DNA of 64,000 nt from Okeania sp. SIO1I7 (lineage in GTDB: Bacteria > Cyanobacteriota > Cyanobacteriia > Cyanobacteriales > Microcoleaceae), in NCBI GenBank assembly GCA_010672585.1, contig JAAHGF010000004.1:442873-506872 (forward strand), in the 5' to 3' direction. Under the pieces are notes generated by a model. That model saw nothing but the letters and a program-made list of their open reading frames with translations, made no database searches and had not been told where the DNA came from. Shown in pieces: positions 18,567 through 29,153 of the stretch. Positions within the stretch are counted from its first letter, which is position 1, and each line of letters starts with the position of its first letter. The translations under genes and the position numbers were made by a program.

Positions 18567-18870
18567 GTGAGCATTTTTTTGAACTTTATTTGAAACTGAA
18601 AAGAGGGAATAAGGAACAGAGAATAGTGGGACTTACATAAAATAGGCTGAAATGGTGATTTTATTTAACTTTTTTCCTAAAATCCAGATAGCAGGCAAGA
18701 TAGTTACTATGATCACCAGGCATAAATTATTTACTTCACTTTGCTGTAGTTTATGAATCACTATTTCCCAAACGAAAAAATCACCATAACTTTACCTAAA
18801 AGTTACCATTATTGCGAGAAAAAAAGGTGATGATTAAAACATAGAGTTCAAACAAAGGAAACTTAAAACC
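18567..18870. other. intergenic region, nothing recognised
   Basis: AT-rich, with no recognisable gene or repeat. An 'aaaggaaa' Shine-Dalgarno-like tract sits just before the next start. Confidence 0.5.
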
Positions 18871-19194
18871 ATGAAAAATCAAATGAATAATACTACTAAC
18901 TGCAACGAACTCACTGTTCCTTACAATCACAACTTTTTGAACTACGTTGTTTATAATAATCGTTTATGGTTTAAACTTTCAAGCATTTCTAAATTGTTCG
19001 GAATTAAACTTAGCAAATCAAAATTAGCGTCTCTAAATTCTTCAAGTTCTATTACTACTATTAGTCTTGAATCTGGTATTTCAGTTTATGTTTCGTCACT
19101 GTGGGTAATTCAGCACATCTCTAAAAAGTTCAAGGATGATTTTTTGGCAGTAAAAAATTCTATTGGTATTACACAAAATCCAGCCAGAAAATAG
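18871..19194 (+). CDS. small hypothetical protein
   Basis: 107 residues, not recognised. The ATG follows 'caaaggaaacttaaaacc', a plausible ribosome binding site. The segment VVYNNRLWFKLSSISKLFGI loosely recalls the start of BRO-N/KilA-type DNA-binding domains (short strands, an aromatic pair, then a helix), but the similarity is weak. Serine-rich centre (SSSSITTISLESG) and a basic tail. It stands alone, followed by a repeat-family copy. Confidence 0.5.
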   Translation: MKNQMNNTTNCNELTVPYNHNFLNYVVYNNRLWFKLSSISKLFGIKLSKSKLASLNSSSSITTISLESGISVYVSSLWVIQHISKKFKDDFLAVKNSIGITQNPARK

Positions 19195-19467
19195 GCTTAA
19201 ATATAGATGGGCAGAGCTTTTTAGGTCAAAAAGGTATAAATCCTGAATCGCATAGGTTCTAGCCATTTTTAAGCCATGGACGTAATTCCCCTATCTAGAG
19301 TGACTTTGAAGCATTTTTCCTACAAAAAAATGTCTAAGTACCATTAAACATCTGGTGGAAATTACACATATAGATCATTTTTTGTGTCTTGTTTGAGAAA
19401 TTTTCTTCCCTGTTGTCTGTTGCCTGTTGCCTACTTCTGCAAAAAGTCTATTCTTTCTCAGAGATTT
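19195..19467. repeat. minus-strand copy of the window-start repeat family
   Basis: The reverse complement of about 19296-19462 contains 'actttttgcagaagtaggca', then 'aagacacaaaaaatgatcta' and 'atgtgtaatttccaccagat', matching copies near 640-710 and 63520-63630. It lacks the nested insertion of 57-207. Confidence 0.7.
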
Positions 19468-20526
19468 CTATTCCGTCACATTAACTGCAGAATGAGACCG
19501 AACACTTGCTAAAAACGCATCTACATCTTCATCCCTAGTATTAAAAGCAGTTACAACTCTAATTATGGGTAAAGTTGCCTCCTGCCAAACATAAAACTCA
19601 AAACCATCCGCTCTCAAAGCAGTAACCACAGACTCAGGAATTTCTACAAAAATTTCATTTGCCTCCACTGGATGACATAACCTGACCAAAGGACACTTGA
19701 CCAAACCTTGCGCTAATTTTGTAGCCATTTGATTAGCATTGCTGGCATTTTTTAACCATAAATCATCAGTAATATAAGCTTCTAACTGAGCAGACAAAAA
19801 TCGCATTTTTGAGAATAAATGCCCACTGCGTTTACGACGGTAGCCAAATGTTTTTGCTAATTCTTGATTAAAAAAGACTACTGCCTCCGCTGCCATCGCT
19901 CCATTTTTAGTAGCCCCAAAACAAAGTACATCCACCCCCGCTCGCCAAGTTATATCTGCTGGCGCACAACCCAAACTAGCAACAGCATTAGCAAAACGCG
20001 CTCCATCCATATGTAGATAAAGATTGCGAACGTGAGCTAATTTTGCTATTTCAGCTATATCTTCTGGTAAATAAACTGTTCCTGCTTCCGTTGCTTGGGT
20101 AATACTAACTGCTGCTGGTTGAACATGATGCACTATACCAATACCAGCTTTTTCTAATGCTGTTGCTAAGTCAGAAGGATTAATTTGAGCATCTGTACCA
20201 CTGAGCGTCACCAGTTTCGCACCACCCGTATAAAATTCTGGAGCACCACATTCATCTACATTAATATGAGATTCAGCATGACAATAAATAGCTCCATAGG
20301 CAGGAGCTATCGCTGATAAAGCAAGAGCATTAGCAGCAGAACCCGTAGCAACCGGGAAAATTGTCACAGGAGCTTCAAAGAATTTTGAGAATTTAGCTTC
20401 TAAGCGTTGAGTATATTCATCTGCACCATAAGGCATTGCAGACCCTTCATTAGCGACTGTGATAGCGGCCATAATTTCTGGGCATATTTCAGTGACATTA
20501 TCACTACAAAAGTTCATGTTTCCCAT
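19468..20526 (-). CDS. ltaE: low-specificity L-threonine aldolase
   Basis: 352-residue PLP enzyme of fold type I that cleaves L-threonine or allo-threonine to glycine and acetaldehyde. N-terminal FCSDNVTEICPEI, the HMDGARFANA aspartate segment that contacts the PLP ring nitrogen, and the PLP-lysine motif FGATKNGAMAAEA (lysine near 207) are all present. Length is normal. Two ATGs lie close together (20526 and 20517); either could be used, and neither has a clear ribosome binding site. Monocistronic, with mobile repeats on both sides. Confidence 0.92.
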   Translation of the reverse strand: MGNMNFCSDNVTEICPEIMAAITVANEGSAMPYGADEYTQRLEAKFSKFFEAPVTIFPVATGSAANALALSAIAPAYGAIYCHAESHINVDECGAPEFYTGGAKLVTLSGTDAQINPSDLATALEKAGIGIVHHVQPAAVSITQATEAGTVYLPEDIAEIAKLAHVRNLYLHMDGARFANAVASLGCAPADITWRAGVDVLCFGATKNGAMAAEAVVFFNQELAKTFGYRRKRSGHLFSKMRFLSAQLEAYITDDLWLKNASNANQMATKLAQGLVKCPLVRLCHPVEANEIFVEIPESVVTALRADGFEFYVWQEATLPIIRVVTAFNTRDEDVDAFLASVRSHSAVNVTE

Positions 20527-21609
20527 ATTGTTATTTCACTAAAGGACTAAAAAAATTGGCGTTGCTGAATAAATGTATGATTTCACAGGAGTCAGGAGTC
20601 GTAGGGGCGTTAGCATCGTTTGTATATAGAATTAAGTTTCAATAGGAAGAAACCCTTCTGCCTTCTCCCCTCTACCTTCTCCCCTCTGCCTTCCTTCCAC
20701 CAAAGTATAAGTATTCAAGCAGACATGATATCAGTAGGTACAAAGGAGTTTTTCGGTGACTAAGATAGTGGAACTTAAACGCTCGTAGAGTCATATTTAC
20801 CTGAATAACGCAGCATCAAATATTAATTACTGCTGATCAATAGACATCTCCGGAAACTAAGTTTTTGTCCAGGTATGACAAGGGTCTGAGATTAATTATC
20901 GCAGAGGTATAATAGTTATTATTAATTATATATATATAGTAAAAATTACACACAAAAAAAACTTTTCATATAAAATTATAGCTAATTCAATTTGTTATCA
21001 AATCTTGACACAACTAAGAAAAAACATCTTATGAGTATATTGATAATTAAAAAAAAGAATGATACTATACAACATAGTTATATCATGTCCGGTTGAATAG
21101 TTATAAATAATGAGAGAGTCCTCAGGAGTCAGTCCTCAGTCCTCAGGAGGGAAAAAGAGGGAAGAACAGGAGAAAGTTTTTTCATCACTAATTATCCGGA
21201 CATTATATTAAGAAGTAAACATCAACTATTACTAGCTTTCAAAATTTGGAGGTAAGTAAAATAATCTACAATCAAAACAGCACTCAAAAAATCTCAAATC
21301 ACCTAAATATATTTATTAGTTTTATCTCCCTTTAAGTAGAAAAAGGCTAACATAGAGATAAAAACTATTCCAAAAATATATTCAATTAAAATAAAAAAGG
21401 GCAAAAGTAAAAACTATTTATCAAAATAATTGGGTATAAAACCCCGCCTTGATTAGGAAAATATTTTTGGAGGATTGTTCACAAATCCCCGTGACAAAAA
21501 TAACTTCTGACTTCCCCTCCTGGGAGGGGGAGGGGCGAGGGGTGGGTTGACTTCTAACTTCTGACTTCGTTAATGACTCCTATTGAAATTTATAGAGAGC
21601 TGACTCAAC
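20527..21609. mobile_element. gene-free 1.1-kb region with several MITE-type ends
   Basis: Holds a GGCGTTGCTGA end near 20560, an isolated 'cagacatgatat' end near 20721, a complete ATATCATGTCCGG-type element at about 21080-21208 (ends tatatcatgtccgg and atccggacattatat; core in reverse orientation to 16191-16359), and a 'cccctcctgggagggggagg' block near 21513. No gene seen. Confidence 0.6.
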
Positions 21610-22098
21610 ATGAAAAACACTACCAGAGATTATCGTAATATACAATTCTGCGAAGGTAACTCAACAGTAGATATTGTCCAACTTGTGGCTTTATTTGATT
21701 CCGCAGCAATATGGGCAAAAAATAGAAAAATAGAAGACTTAGAAATAGCCATTGCAAATAGTAACCCAGTCGTGAGTGTATGGGATAGTCAAAAAATGAT
21801 AGGTTTTGGTCGTGCTACATCAGACTGTGTATACAGAGGCACAATTTGGGATATAGTCATTCACCCAAACTATCAAGGTGGAGGACTAGGACGCAAATTA
21901 GTGCAAACAATCTTAAGTCATCCAAGAATGTCTCATGTAGAACGAGTCTACCTAATGACAACCTACCAACAGGATTTCTACAAACGCATAGGATTTCAAT
22001 ACAACCAAAGCACAACAATGATATTGCACAATCAACCAATGGCAGCAGAAATAGAATTAACAACTAGAAACAAAGCATTACTACTTACTCAAAAGTAA
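21610..22098 (+). CDS. GNAT N-acetyltransferase (cyanobacterial/chloroplast NSI/SNAT-like)
   Basis: 162 residues with a GNAT fold: acetyl-CoA loop VIHPNYQGGGLGRKLVQTIL and a C-terminal DFYKRIGFQYN motif. It is a paralogue of the 29542-30093 product: both have IGFGRATSD or IGFARATSD, then a T-[IL]-WD-V strand. This subfamily recalls the plant chloroplast NSI and cyanobacterial serotonin N-acetyltransferase-like enzymes; the acceptor (amine or protein lysine) cannot be told from sequence. N-terminal ~50 residues differ from the paralogue. Confidence 0.85.
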   Translation: MKNTTRDYRNIQFCEGNSTVDIVQLVALFDSAAIWAKNRKIEDLEIAIANSNPVVSVWDSQKMIGFGRATSDCVYRGTIWDIVIHPNYQGGGLGRKLVQTILSHPRMSHVERVYLMTTYQQDFYKRIGFQYNQSTTMILHNQPMAAEIELTTRNKALLLTQK

Positions 22099-22271
22099 CA
22101 CAACATTTTAGCACTTTCGGCATTGGTGAAAAGAGGTATGATATCATGTCCGGATCAGAACGCCGTTCCGTTTACGCGACCAAAAAACCTTCTCCTTCTC
22201 TCCTCTTTCTTCCCTCCTGACTCCAGAATTCTGAGGACTGACCCCTAAGTAATTAAGATTAATATCATACA
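22099..22271. mobile_element. ATATCATGTCCGG-family element, right end unclear
   Basis: Left end 'atatcatgtccggatcagaa' at 22141, followed by 'tttacgcgaccaaaaaac' as in 16191-16359. The expected inverted right end is not preserved; 'aatatcatac' at 22261 may be its remnant. Confidence 0.5.
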
Positions 22272-23219
22272 CTAATTCACCAATGCCGAACTCTCATTGT
22301 TTTCTATGCTCATAGGAATAGAACATTGAGTCCGATTAAAATCAGACTCCTCACCATCAGAAGGTGTCGCCAGTACCTCTAAACGTCCATTCATTATTCC
22401 TAACAGAGTTTGATTCATTAACAACCTCATACCAGGAGAAAGCTGAAAGTCACAACTCACAATCTTTTCAGTTTTCTCCTCAAGATTCTGCTTGAGTAAA
22501 TCCCAAGACTCACTCCACGCACTAACTGGACGTTGATCGTCAATCCAAATATGAACATAACCAGATTCTTGTGCAGGATGAACAGAAATATTAATACTGC
22601 CTTCATCCATTTCGGCGATCGCAGTATCAACTAAACTAACCAAAACCTGCTTCAGACGAGACTCATCCGCCAAAACATAAATATTAGAGTCTGGAGGTAA
22701 TATCTTCAAACGAATACTACGATTAGCAGCTTGTAAACACGTTAAATCATCCACCTCTTCTAACAATTTACTCAGCTGAAGTCGTTCTATTTGAAGTTTT
22801 TCAGTACCATGCTCAGTTTTAGCGACATTAATAATTCGATCAAGTAGTTCCAAAGTTTTTAACGCAGAATTATACGCTTGGTTAGCAAACTCACGTTCCT
22901 CTTCTGGGTTGTCAGCTAAATCAAAAATAATTAACTGCAACGTACCAATCATACTATTCATCGGCGATCGCAACTCGTGAGAAGTTCGAGCCAAAAAACC
23001 AGCCTTAAACTTACTCATTTCCGATGCCATCTGGTATGCAAGTTGAGTCTGTTTGAGTTGTTCTAAAACACCTTCTAGTCGATCTAAATTAGATACTTCA
23101 GGTGACGACACCACAGAAGGCGTTGAAAAGTTCTCAGTTTTTGGCCTCAACCATAACCTACCACCTATTACCCCAAACCCTAATCCTAATGCCAAAAATA
23201 AAAAATCGTTCCAGCCCAT
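22272..23219 (-). CDS. membrane histidine kinase with degenerate ATP-binding domain
   Basis: 315 residues. An N-terminal membrane helix (about 5-24) and coiled coil lead to an intact dimerisation/phosphoacceptor box, LARTSHELRSPMNSMIG, with His at 81. The HATPase part is eroded: the N-box reads LVSLVDTAIAEM without the usual Asn, and the D-x-G-x-G loop is replaced by WIDDQRPVSAWSES. It may accept or relay phosphate without binding ATP. It lies 33 bp downstream of tsaC on the same strand, so they are probably cotranscribed. Similar short kinases occur widely in cyanobacteria from memory; partner unknown. Confidence 0.75.
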   Translation of the reverse strand: MGWNDFLFLALGLGFGVIGGRLWLRPKTENFSTPSVVSSPEVSNLDRLEGVLEQLKQTQLAYQMASEMSKFKAGFLARTSHELRSPMNSMIGTLQLIIFDLADNPEEEREFANQAYNSALKTLELLDRIINVAKTEHGTEKLQIERLQLSKLLEEVDDLTCLQAANRSIRLKILPPDSNIYVLADESRLKQVLVSLVDTAIAEMDEGSINISVHPAQESGYVHIWIDDQRPVSAWSESWDLLKQNLEEKTEKIVSCDFQLSPGMRLLMNQTLLGIMNGRLEVLATPSDGEESDFNRTQCSIPMSIENNESSALVN

Positions 23220-23252
23220 GGGACTAAAAATACTAAATAATATAGCCTACCC

Positions 23253-23840
23253 TTAAAATTTTAACTTGACCGCTCCCTGACGTAGGATTTCCCAACAACT
23301 AATTTCCTTCCACTTAGCAACAGTAGAAGGAACTCCAGAAGCTAAAATTATCTCCTGTTCCTGGGACAATACCAAAACATCTGGAAATTGAGCATTAATT
23401 TCAGTCATTCGACCCAAGGGAGGTTGACCTGAGAAATTAGCACTTGTAGTAGCCAAAGGCCCAGTTTGAGCCATAATTTCCCTAGCAATATCGCAATTAG
23501 GTATCCTGATTCCAATAGTAGTTGGGTCAAAAGGATTCATTTCTCTAGGAACCATTTCCGAAGCTGGCAGCACCAAAGTTAAAGGTCCAGGCCAATACTT
23601 CTGAGCAACCTCTTGCCATAACTGCAACTCTTCATCACTCCCTTGAGCATAAGGCCACAAAGATTCCGGAGTTGCCCCCATCAAAATCAAAGGTTTATCT
23701 GGACTACGACGTTTTGCTTGAAAAATTAAATCTGCTTTTTGAGGAAGAGCCGCTAATGCTGGTACAGTATCGGTGGGAAAGCTGACTAGATTACCAGAAA
23801 CTGCCCCCTCAATGAGAGTCTCAATAGATACTAAGCTCAT
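23253..23840 (-). CDS. tsaC: L-threonylcarbamoyladenylate synthase (TsaC/Sua5/YrdC family)
   Basis: 195 residues. It makes threonylcarbamoyl-AMP from threonine, bicarbonate and ATP, the first step of tRNA t6A37 synthesis; the second-step enzyme TsaD is encoded at 34174-35232. Motifs: FPTDTVPALAAL near residue 21, the nucleotide-binding KRRSPDKPLILM, and TTSANFSGQPPLG. It is a short form without the extra Sua5 C-terminal domain. The ATG at 23840 is chosen because the family's N-terminus begins close to it. Three decayed copies of its first ~45 codons and leader lie in tandem immediately upstream. Confidence 0.92.
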   Translation of the reverse strand: MSLVSIETLIEGAVSGNLVSFPTDTVPALAALPQKADLIFQAKRRSPDKPLILMGATPESLWPYAQGSDEELQLWQEVAQKYWPGPLTLVLPASEMVPREMNPFDPTTIGIRIPNCDIAREIMAQTGPLATTSANFSGQPPLGRMTEINAQFPDVLVLSQEQEIILASGVPSTVAKWKEISCWEILRQGAVKLKF

Positions 23841-24760
<920 letters not shown>

Positions 24761-24800
24761 TAGGCAAATTTATAGCATGGAAAGTAGAATTGAAATAGTA

Positions 24801-24864
24801 TTTATCTCAACGTTGGTTGAAGACCCGCGCTCTCCCGAAGGGGAGCGGAGAGATGGGAAAACCA
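24801..24864 (+). repeat. ~60-bp repeat also present inverted at 37506-37567
   Basis: Both copies share 'ttatctcaacgttggttgaa', then 'gacccgcgctctcccgaagg', then 'atgggaaaacca'. It contains a ctccc-gaa-ggggag hairpin. Probably an insertion-element end. Confidence 0.7.
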
Positions 24865-24944
24865 ATCAATCTTGCAGTTTTACAGATAAGCATGTTAAAA
24901 TAAAATTCTCAACCAAAAGCCAAGGTTGAGATTACTATTGTTTT

Positions 24945-25147
24945 TTTCAAGTCCCGTCGCCGAGGGGCACTCGGAGACGTTAAACGGACACAGAGGAAGC
25001 GTTAGACTGGTATTGCCAGCATTTTCCAGTGAGGTGTCAACCCGCCCTGAGCCGTTCAGTCAGCTTAGTCTGTTTGATTGGTGGATGGGAATCCCGCGCT
25101 GTCTCGCAGAGCAGCGTCGGGAGGATGTCAAATCATCCAAATATTGA
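24945..25147 (+). pseudogene. IS200/IS605 tnpB 3'-end remnant with terminal hairpin
   Basis: The reading frame contains GHSETLNGHRGSVR and, near the end, QLSLFDWW, resembling C-termini I recall from cyanobacterial TnpB proteins; the catalytic body is absent. Downstream, 25089-25131 reads 'gggaatcccgcgctg' then 'cagcgtcgggaggatgtcaa', a stem-loop (25093-25101 with 25112-25121) followed by the ggaggatgtcaa motif typical of these elements' right ends. GC is higher than in the neighbours. Confidence 0.65.
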
Positions 25148-25185
25148 TAAATACTATGTTTTACCTTTGAGTTCTCATCAAATCT

Positions 25186-25758
25186 ATGAGTAATTCTGAA
25201 CAAAAGAGTTGGAACAAAAGAATAAATGTTTTTTTAATAGGTATAGCTATTCCTGTAACTGGTATACTTGTAGGCATTTTCGTTCCAGAAATTAGATGCT
25301 CTTTAGGAATAGCACAAAATAGTTGTAAAAATAAATATTGCAAAAATCTATTCCAAGAAGGTAAAAGAATTGAATTCAAATATAGACCTATGAAGAAAGA
25401 CCATATAGAGGTTGGAAAAGTTGAAATTCGTCAAGTCATAGATAGAAGTAAAGCAGATGGAACAACAGAAGTAGAAGGAAATGCAACTCTTCTTGATCAT
25501 TCATTTCCAGTAGACATAAATCTTGAAGTTCCATTATTATCAAAAGATAATAATTTTCCTAATAAGAAAAATCACGATCCTGTAAACTTCGATATTAAAA
25601 TCAACAATGAAACAGGTAAATGGAAATTACGTTGGGCTGCCAAAGCAGGTGTTTTAGTAGGCGAGGATGGGACATGTGAAGATGGAAAAGCCACAATATA
25701 TATGGACCACCCCATAGTAGAAAGAGAATATAAATTAGTATTTCAACTTATTCCATAA
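25186..25758 (+). CDS. hypothetical single-pass membrane protein
   Basis: 190 residues, not recognised. One membrane helix near the N-terminus (about 14-34, VFLIGIAIPVTGILVGIFV) followed by four cysteines (RCSLG, NSCKNKYCK, and GTCEDG later) and a soluble, beta-rich domain that includes INLEVPLL and GKWKLRWAAKAGVLVG. The downstream gene is convergent. It begins just after a tnpB remnant, so it could be cargo or simply a neighbour. Odd feature: no homologue family comes to mind. Confidence 0.6.
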   Translation: MSNSEQKSWNKRINVFLIGIAIPVTGILVGIFVPEIRCSLGIAQNSCKNKYCKNLFQEGKRIEFKYRPMKKDHIEVGKVEIRQVIDRSKADGTTEVEGNATLLDHSFPVDINLEVPLLSKDNNFPNKKNHDPVNFDIKINNETGKWKLRWAAKAGVLVGEDGTCEDGKATIYMDHPIVEREYKLVFQLIP

Positions 25759-25802
25759 CAAGACTCTATAAAAATTTTTGAAGCTCAAGAAAATGATAAC
25801 TG

Positions 25803-26708
25803 CTACTTCAAATAACCCATAGCAAACCGATCAACACCCTCAATATCCGAAAAAATCTCAACCCCACAATAAGCTCCATTATCTTGCAACATTTCAGCCA
25901 CCATCTCCCCTTGCCCACTCATCATCTCCACCAACCAAACACCACCAGAAACCAAATATATTGGAGCCGTTTCAATCAAATATCTAATACAGTCCAGCCC
26001 ATCAGCACCACCATCAAGAGCAAGATGAGGCTCATGCTCCCTGACCTCTACTTGCAAAGTAGAAACCATATCACTAGGAATATAAGGAGGGTTAGCCACC
26101 ATTCCACTCACCTTACCCTGCAAATGCTCCAATGGTTCCCACCAAGAACCTTGACAAAAATTTATTTTGTTCGCTAAACCCAATTTTGTCTCATTCTGTC
26201 TAGCAATATCTAAAGCTTCTGAACTACAATCCACAGCATAGATAGAAGCATCTGTCAATACCTCTGCCAACCCAAAAGCGATCGCTCCACTGCCAGTTCC
26301 CAAGTCCACCCAAATTCCTTGTTGAAGATGGGAAACACTATTAGTAGCTGCTACAACCAGATCGATTAAACACTCAGTTTCTGGCCTTGGTATCAAAACC
26401 CCAGAACCCACATCCAAAGAAAAATTCCGCCAATAAGTAACCCCAGTTAAATATTGAAGCGGAACCTTTTCATTTAAACGTCTATACCAAAGGTTATTCA
26501 ACTCAACTAAAGAAAGCCGCAGTCGAATACGAGGCCAATTTTTAAAAGACTCTAAACGAAGCGTTAATCGATCTAGTCCAGCAAATTCTTGCAACAACCA
26601 ATCAACCTCAGTAACATAGACACCTGCCTTTAAACCATCACTCTGAGCAGTACGATACCATTGCCAAAGGTCTAGACCTGAAACTACACACTCCGAAGAA
26701 AAGTCCAT
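25803..26708 (-). CDS. prmC: peptide chain release factor N5-glutamine methyltransferase
   Basis: 301 residues from ATG 26708 (a TTG lies one codon upstream). It methylates the GGQ glutamine of release factors RF1/RF2. The helical N-terminal domain (1-85) is followed by the SAM fold with motif I VDLGTGSGAIAFGLAEV and the signature NPPYIPSDM that holds the substrate glutamine. Also typical are LIPRPETECLIDLV and the LALDGGADGLD segment. Normal length. Monocistronic. Confidence 0.93.
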   Translation of the reverse strand: MDFSSECVVSGLDLWQWYRTAQSDGLKAGVYVTEVDWLLQEFAGLDRLTLRLESFKNWPRIRLRLSLVELNNLWYRRLNEKVPLQYLTGVTYWRNFSLDVGSGVLIPRPETECLIDLVVAATNSVSHLQQGIWVDLGTGSGAIAFGLAEVLTDASIYAVDCSSEALDIARQNETKLGLANKINFCQGSWWEPLEHLQGKVSGMVANPPYIPSDMVSTLQVEVREHEPHLALDGGADGLDCIRYLIETAPIYLVSGGVWLVEMMSGQGEMVAEMLQDNGAYCGVEIFSDIEGVDRFAMGYLK

Positions 26709-26842
26709 CAATCGCGATCGCCTAAAATTGAGATTTTAATTTATTAAAAAGCAAACAGCAGTCCAGCAGTTCAGTAGTCAGCTTTATGCTCCACAAACAA
26801 ATATCTTATACAGAAATTTTTAGGCTGATAGCTGATAGCTAC

Positions 26843-27592
26843 TTAATTACCAGACTGTTGTAATTCTTGTACAAACTCTAAAGACTCTCTTGGAGGAATA
26901 AAAATAATTTTTTCTAAGAAAGGATCGTCATCATCCTCCAATGCCTTAATCACACCCTCAAGATTCACAACTTCAATTTTCACAGAAGAAAAAACATCAG
27001 GTTGTTGAGTCTTAGCTCGCTCCAACATTCCCTGTAAATCTTCTTTATTAAAAAACATAGGAATAACTTGCTGTTCCCCACGTTGAATAGTTAAATATCC
27101 ATTATCAGGCCCACCTTTAGCTATAAACAAAGGTACTCCATTGAACTGGTTAACATCCTGACCATTTTGCTCAAGTAAAATCTTAGCAGATTCAACCTGC
27201 CTTCTAATTGGAACATAAGCAAACTGTAGCTTTTGCCCATTCTTCTGGCTAGATTGGCTCATTTCATAAACTTCACCCAGAGATACAGGCACTACCTTAA
27301 CCGTAGCCGCCAAATCGGGATTTTCTCCTTTTAATTTTTCTACAAAAGCATCTGCATCACTTTTACTAATAAAAACCCCTGCCACAGAAGAATTTTCATC
27401 ACCTTCTTTTTTGACAGAAGCTACAAGAGGAGAGCCATTTTGATCGGTGATTGTAAATACAGGCACAGGAGTTAACTTCTGTAGGACTTCTTCCGCAGAT
27501 AATGCTAGTGCAGACATCTCTTTTAGGGAAGGTCCAATTAAAGTGCTAGCCACTATTCCTAGCATTGCACTTAAGCGAACTAATGATTTCAT
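26843..27592 (-). CDS. Tic22-like periplasmic protein
   Basis: 249 residues with an N-terminal signal peptide (about 1-30, ending near SALALS). The body matches Tic22-like proteins, with repeated strand-helix units: LTPVPVFTITDQNGSPLVA, GVFISKSDADAFVEKLK, then VPLFIAKGGPDNGYLTIQRG. In cyanobacteria Tic22 is a periplasmic or lumenal chaperone linked to outer-membrane biogenesis and is the counterpart of the chloroplast import factor. Transcribed alone; upstream is a 1.2-kb gene-free region. Confidence 0.88.
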   Translation of the reverse strand: MKSLVRLSAMLGIVASTLIGPSLKEMSALALSAEEVLQKLTPVPVFTITDQNGSPLVASVKKEGDENSSVAGVFISKSDADAFVEKLKGENPDLAATVKVVPVSLGEVYEMSQSSQKNGQKLQFAYVPIRRQVESAKILLEQNGQDVNQFNGVPLFIAKGGPDNGYLTIQRGEQQVIPMFFNKEDLQGMLERAKTQQPDVFSSVKIEVVNLEGVIKALEDDDDPFLEKIIFIPPRESLEFVQELQQSGN

Positions 27593-28769
27593 AGGTTCTC
27601 CAAATTATTTAAAATAATGTAGCAAAAATAAAAGTTATGAACATCAAATAACTTAATAGTAGATAGATGAAAAAATCATGTTAATAGCTTCAAAAAGCCA
27701 CGAATAAACATGATTTAATCTTTTTCCGATTTAAAAAGCGATTCAATAATCAAAATATTTATTCCATAATTCATAAAATATCCTAATTTTTTCACCGTTT
27801 TAAAAACATAATTTAGCTTTCATTAATTAATTCAATTAAATCCTAATTTTTCCAAAAATTAAATTATTAAATCCTTCTGTGACTTCATCTCAAACACCCT
27901 TTTTATTAATCATACAAATAGTTGAATTTTATGGTTGAATTTCACTGACTATAAATTCTACAAAAATTGTTATCTTAAGTCAAAGCTAATCTATAGTTGA
28001 TTTACCATATTAGTCAATTGAGAATCATAGGAGTATGATTTATGGAAACAAAGTTATAGCTATAGCCGAGTATAACACAATTTTTTCATTTGCTTCAGCT
28101 AAAAATAAATAAACACATAGTGGTTTACAGATAGTAAGACATCAAGGAGAGTTAAATTATAAATTATTCAATTCTAGGTTAAGCTATTGACTAAAAATTA
28201 AAAATTTTGTGCATTATCCAACGGAGTGTATAGACTAATTTTTAAAACTATAACTACATTGAGAATAAGTTAAGTATTTAGCTATTAGCGTTCAGCACTC
28301 AGCTTGAGTTTTGGAGTTGATGAGGTACAAAATTTTAGGACTTTAGGGAGTAGGGAGTAGGAAAAAAAAGATTCATCCTTAAAAGCTATAATATTTTGGA
28401 CATAGGGAACACAAGATATGATTGAAAATATAGAGTAGGGAAAAGCGAAAAGTTATAAATATCGCTTGTGCATCAGTAAAGTGTGGGATAAGTAAGTTGG
28501 GAAAAGTGCGAATATAATCTAAAAGCACTGATATATAAAGGTTTAGCGCATTTTGGTCGCGAAAAAAGTGCAAATATTTAAGCTTGAGCGACCAAAAAGT
28601 TAGTAAAAGATACAGGTAGAATCATTCCTCCTACTTTCTCAGCTCTCCCCACCCTCCCCACACTTCCCACACTTTCTTGACGCACAACCTAAATATCTTT
28701 GATCTGCCGGACTTAGTAGAACTTAGAACAGATAGTATAGATAACCTAGCTCACTAGAATATTAGCCTA
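27593..28769. other. 1.2-kb AT-rich gene-free region
   Basis: No convincing gene. An inverted repeat 'ttttggtcgc' (28551-28560) / 'gcgaccaaaa' (28588-28597) and the string 'tgatatataaaggttt', shared with about 32593, are the only structured parts found. A short open frame at 28770-28973 follows (67 codons from GTG, with a hydrophobic C-terminal half); I do not call it a gene. Confidence 0.5.
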
Positions 28770-29047
28770 GTGACTTTTGAAAATTTATCTACTAACTATA
28801 TAGGAGTTGACAAAAATCAGGAAAAAAAGCCCTTAAATTTTAAAAGTATAGATTTTTATCAAAAAAGTATAAATCCAGTAGCGATCATGGTTTTAGACAT
28901 TTTTATGGCTTTGACGTTTTTCCCTTGCCTAGACTTACTTTTACTTGGCCATACTACGCAAACAGCCACTTAATAGCAAAGAAAATATTTAAGTATTAAT
29001 AGCAACTAGAGCTAACCTTTAGAGGATTATCTAAAGGAGGTACAGTT

Positions 29048-29101
29048 GTGGAGGAAATTTTGTCCACACCTGAGAACTTTTATTTAAATTCCCGTGCTTA
29101 A
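29048..29101 (+). CDS. possible 17-residue leader-type ORF
   Basis: A strong 'aaaggagg' tract (29033-29040) sits 7 bases before a GTG that opens a 17-residue frame, MEEILSTPENFYLNSRA, ending at 29101. Such a ribosome binding site is unusual for this genome's intergenic DNA. No downstream gene on this strand would be attenuated; the next feature is a tRNA on the opposite strand. Could be chance. Confidence 0.25.
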   Translation: MEEILSTPENFYLNSRA

Positions 29102-29153
29102 GGCCAAGATTTTAAATATTTGTACCTAATTTAACTATAATTCTCTGCAAATA

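Noticed and set aside
28770-28973. 67-codon frame starting GTG, hydrophobic end
   Set aside because: No clear ribosome binding site, AT-driven composition, no recognisable family. Kept only as a remark.
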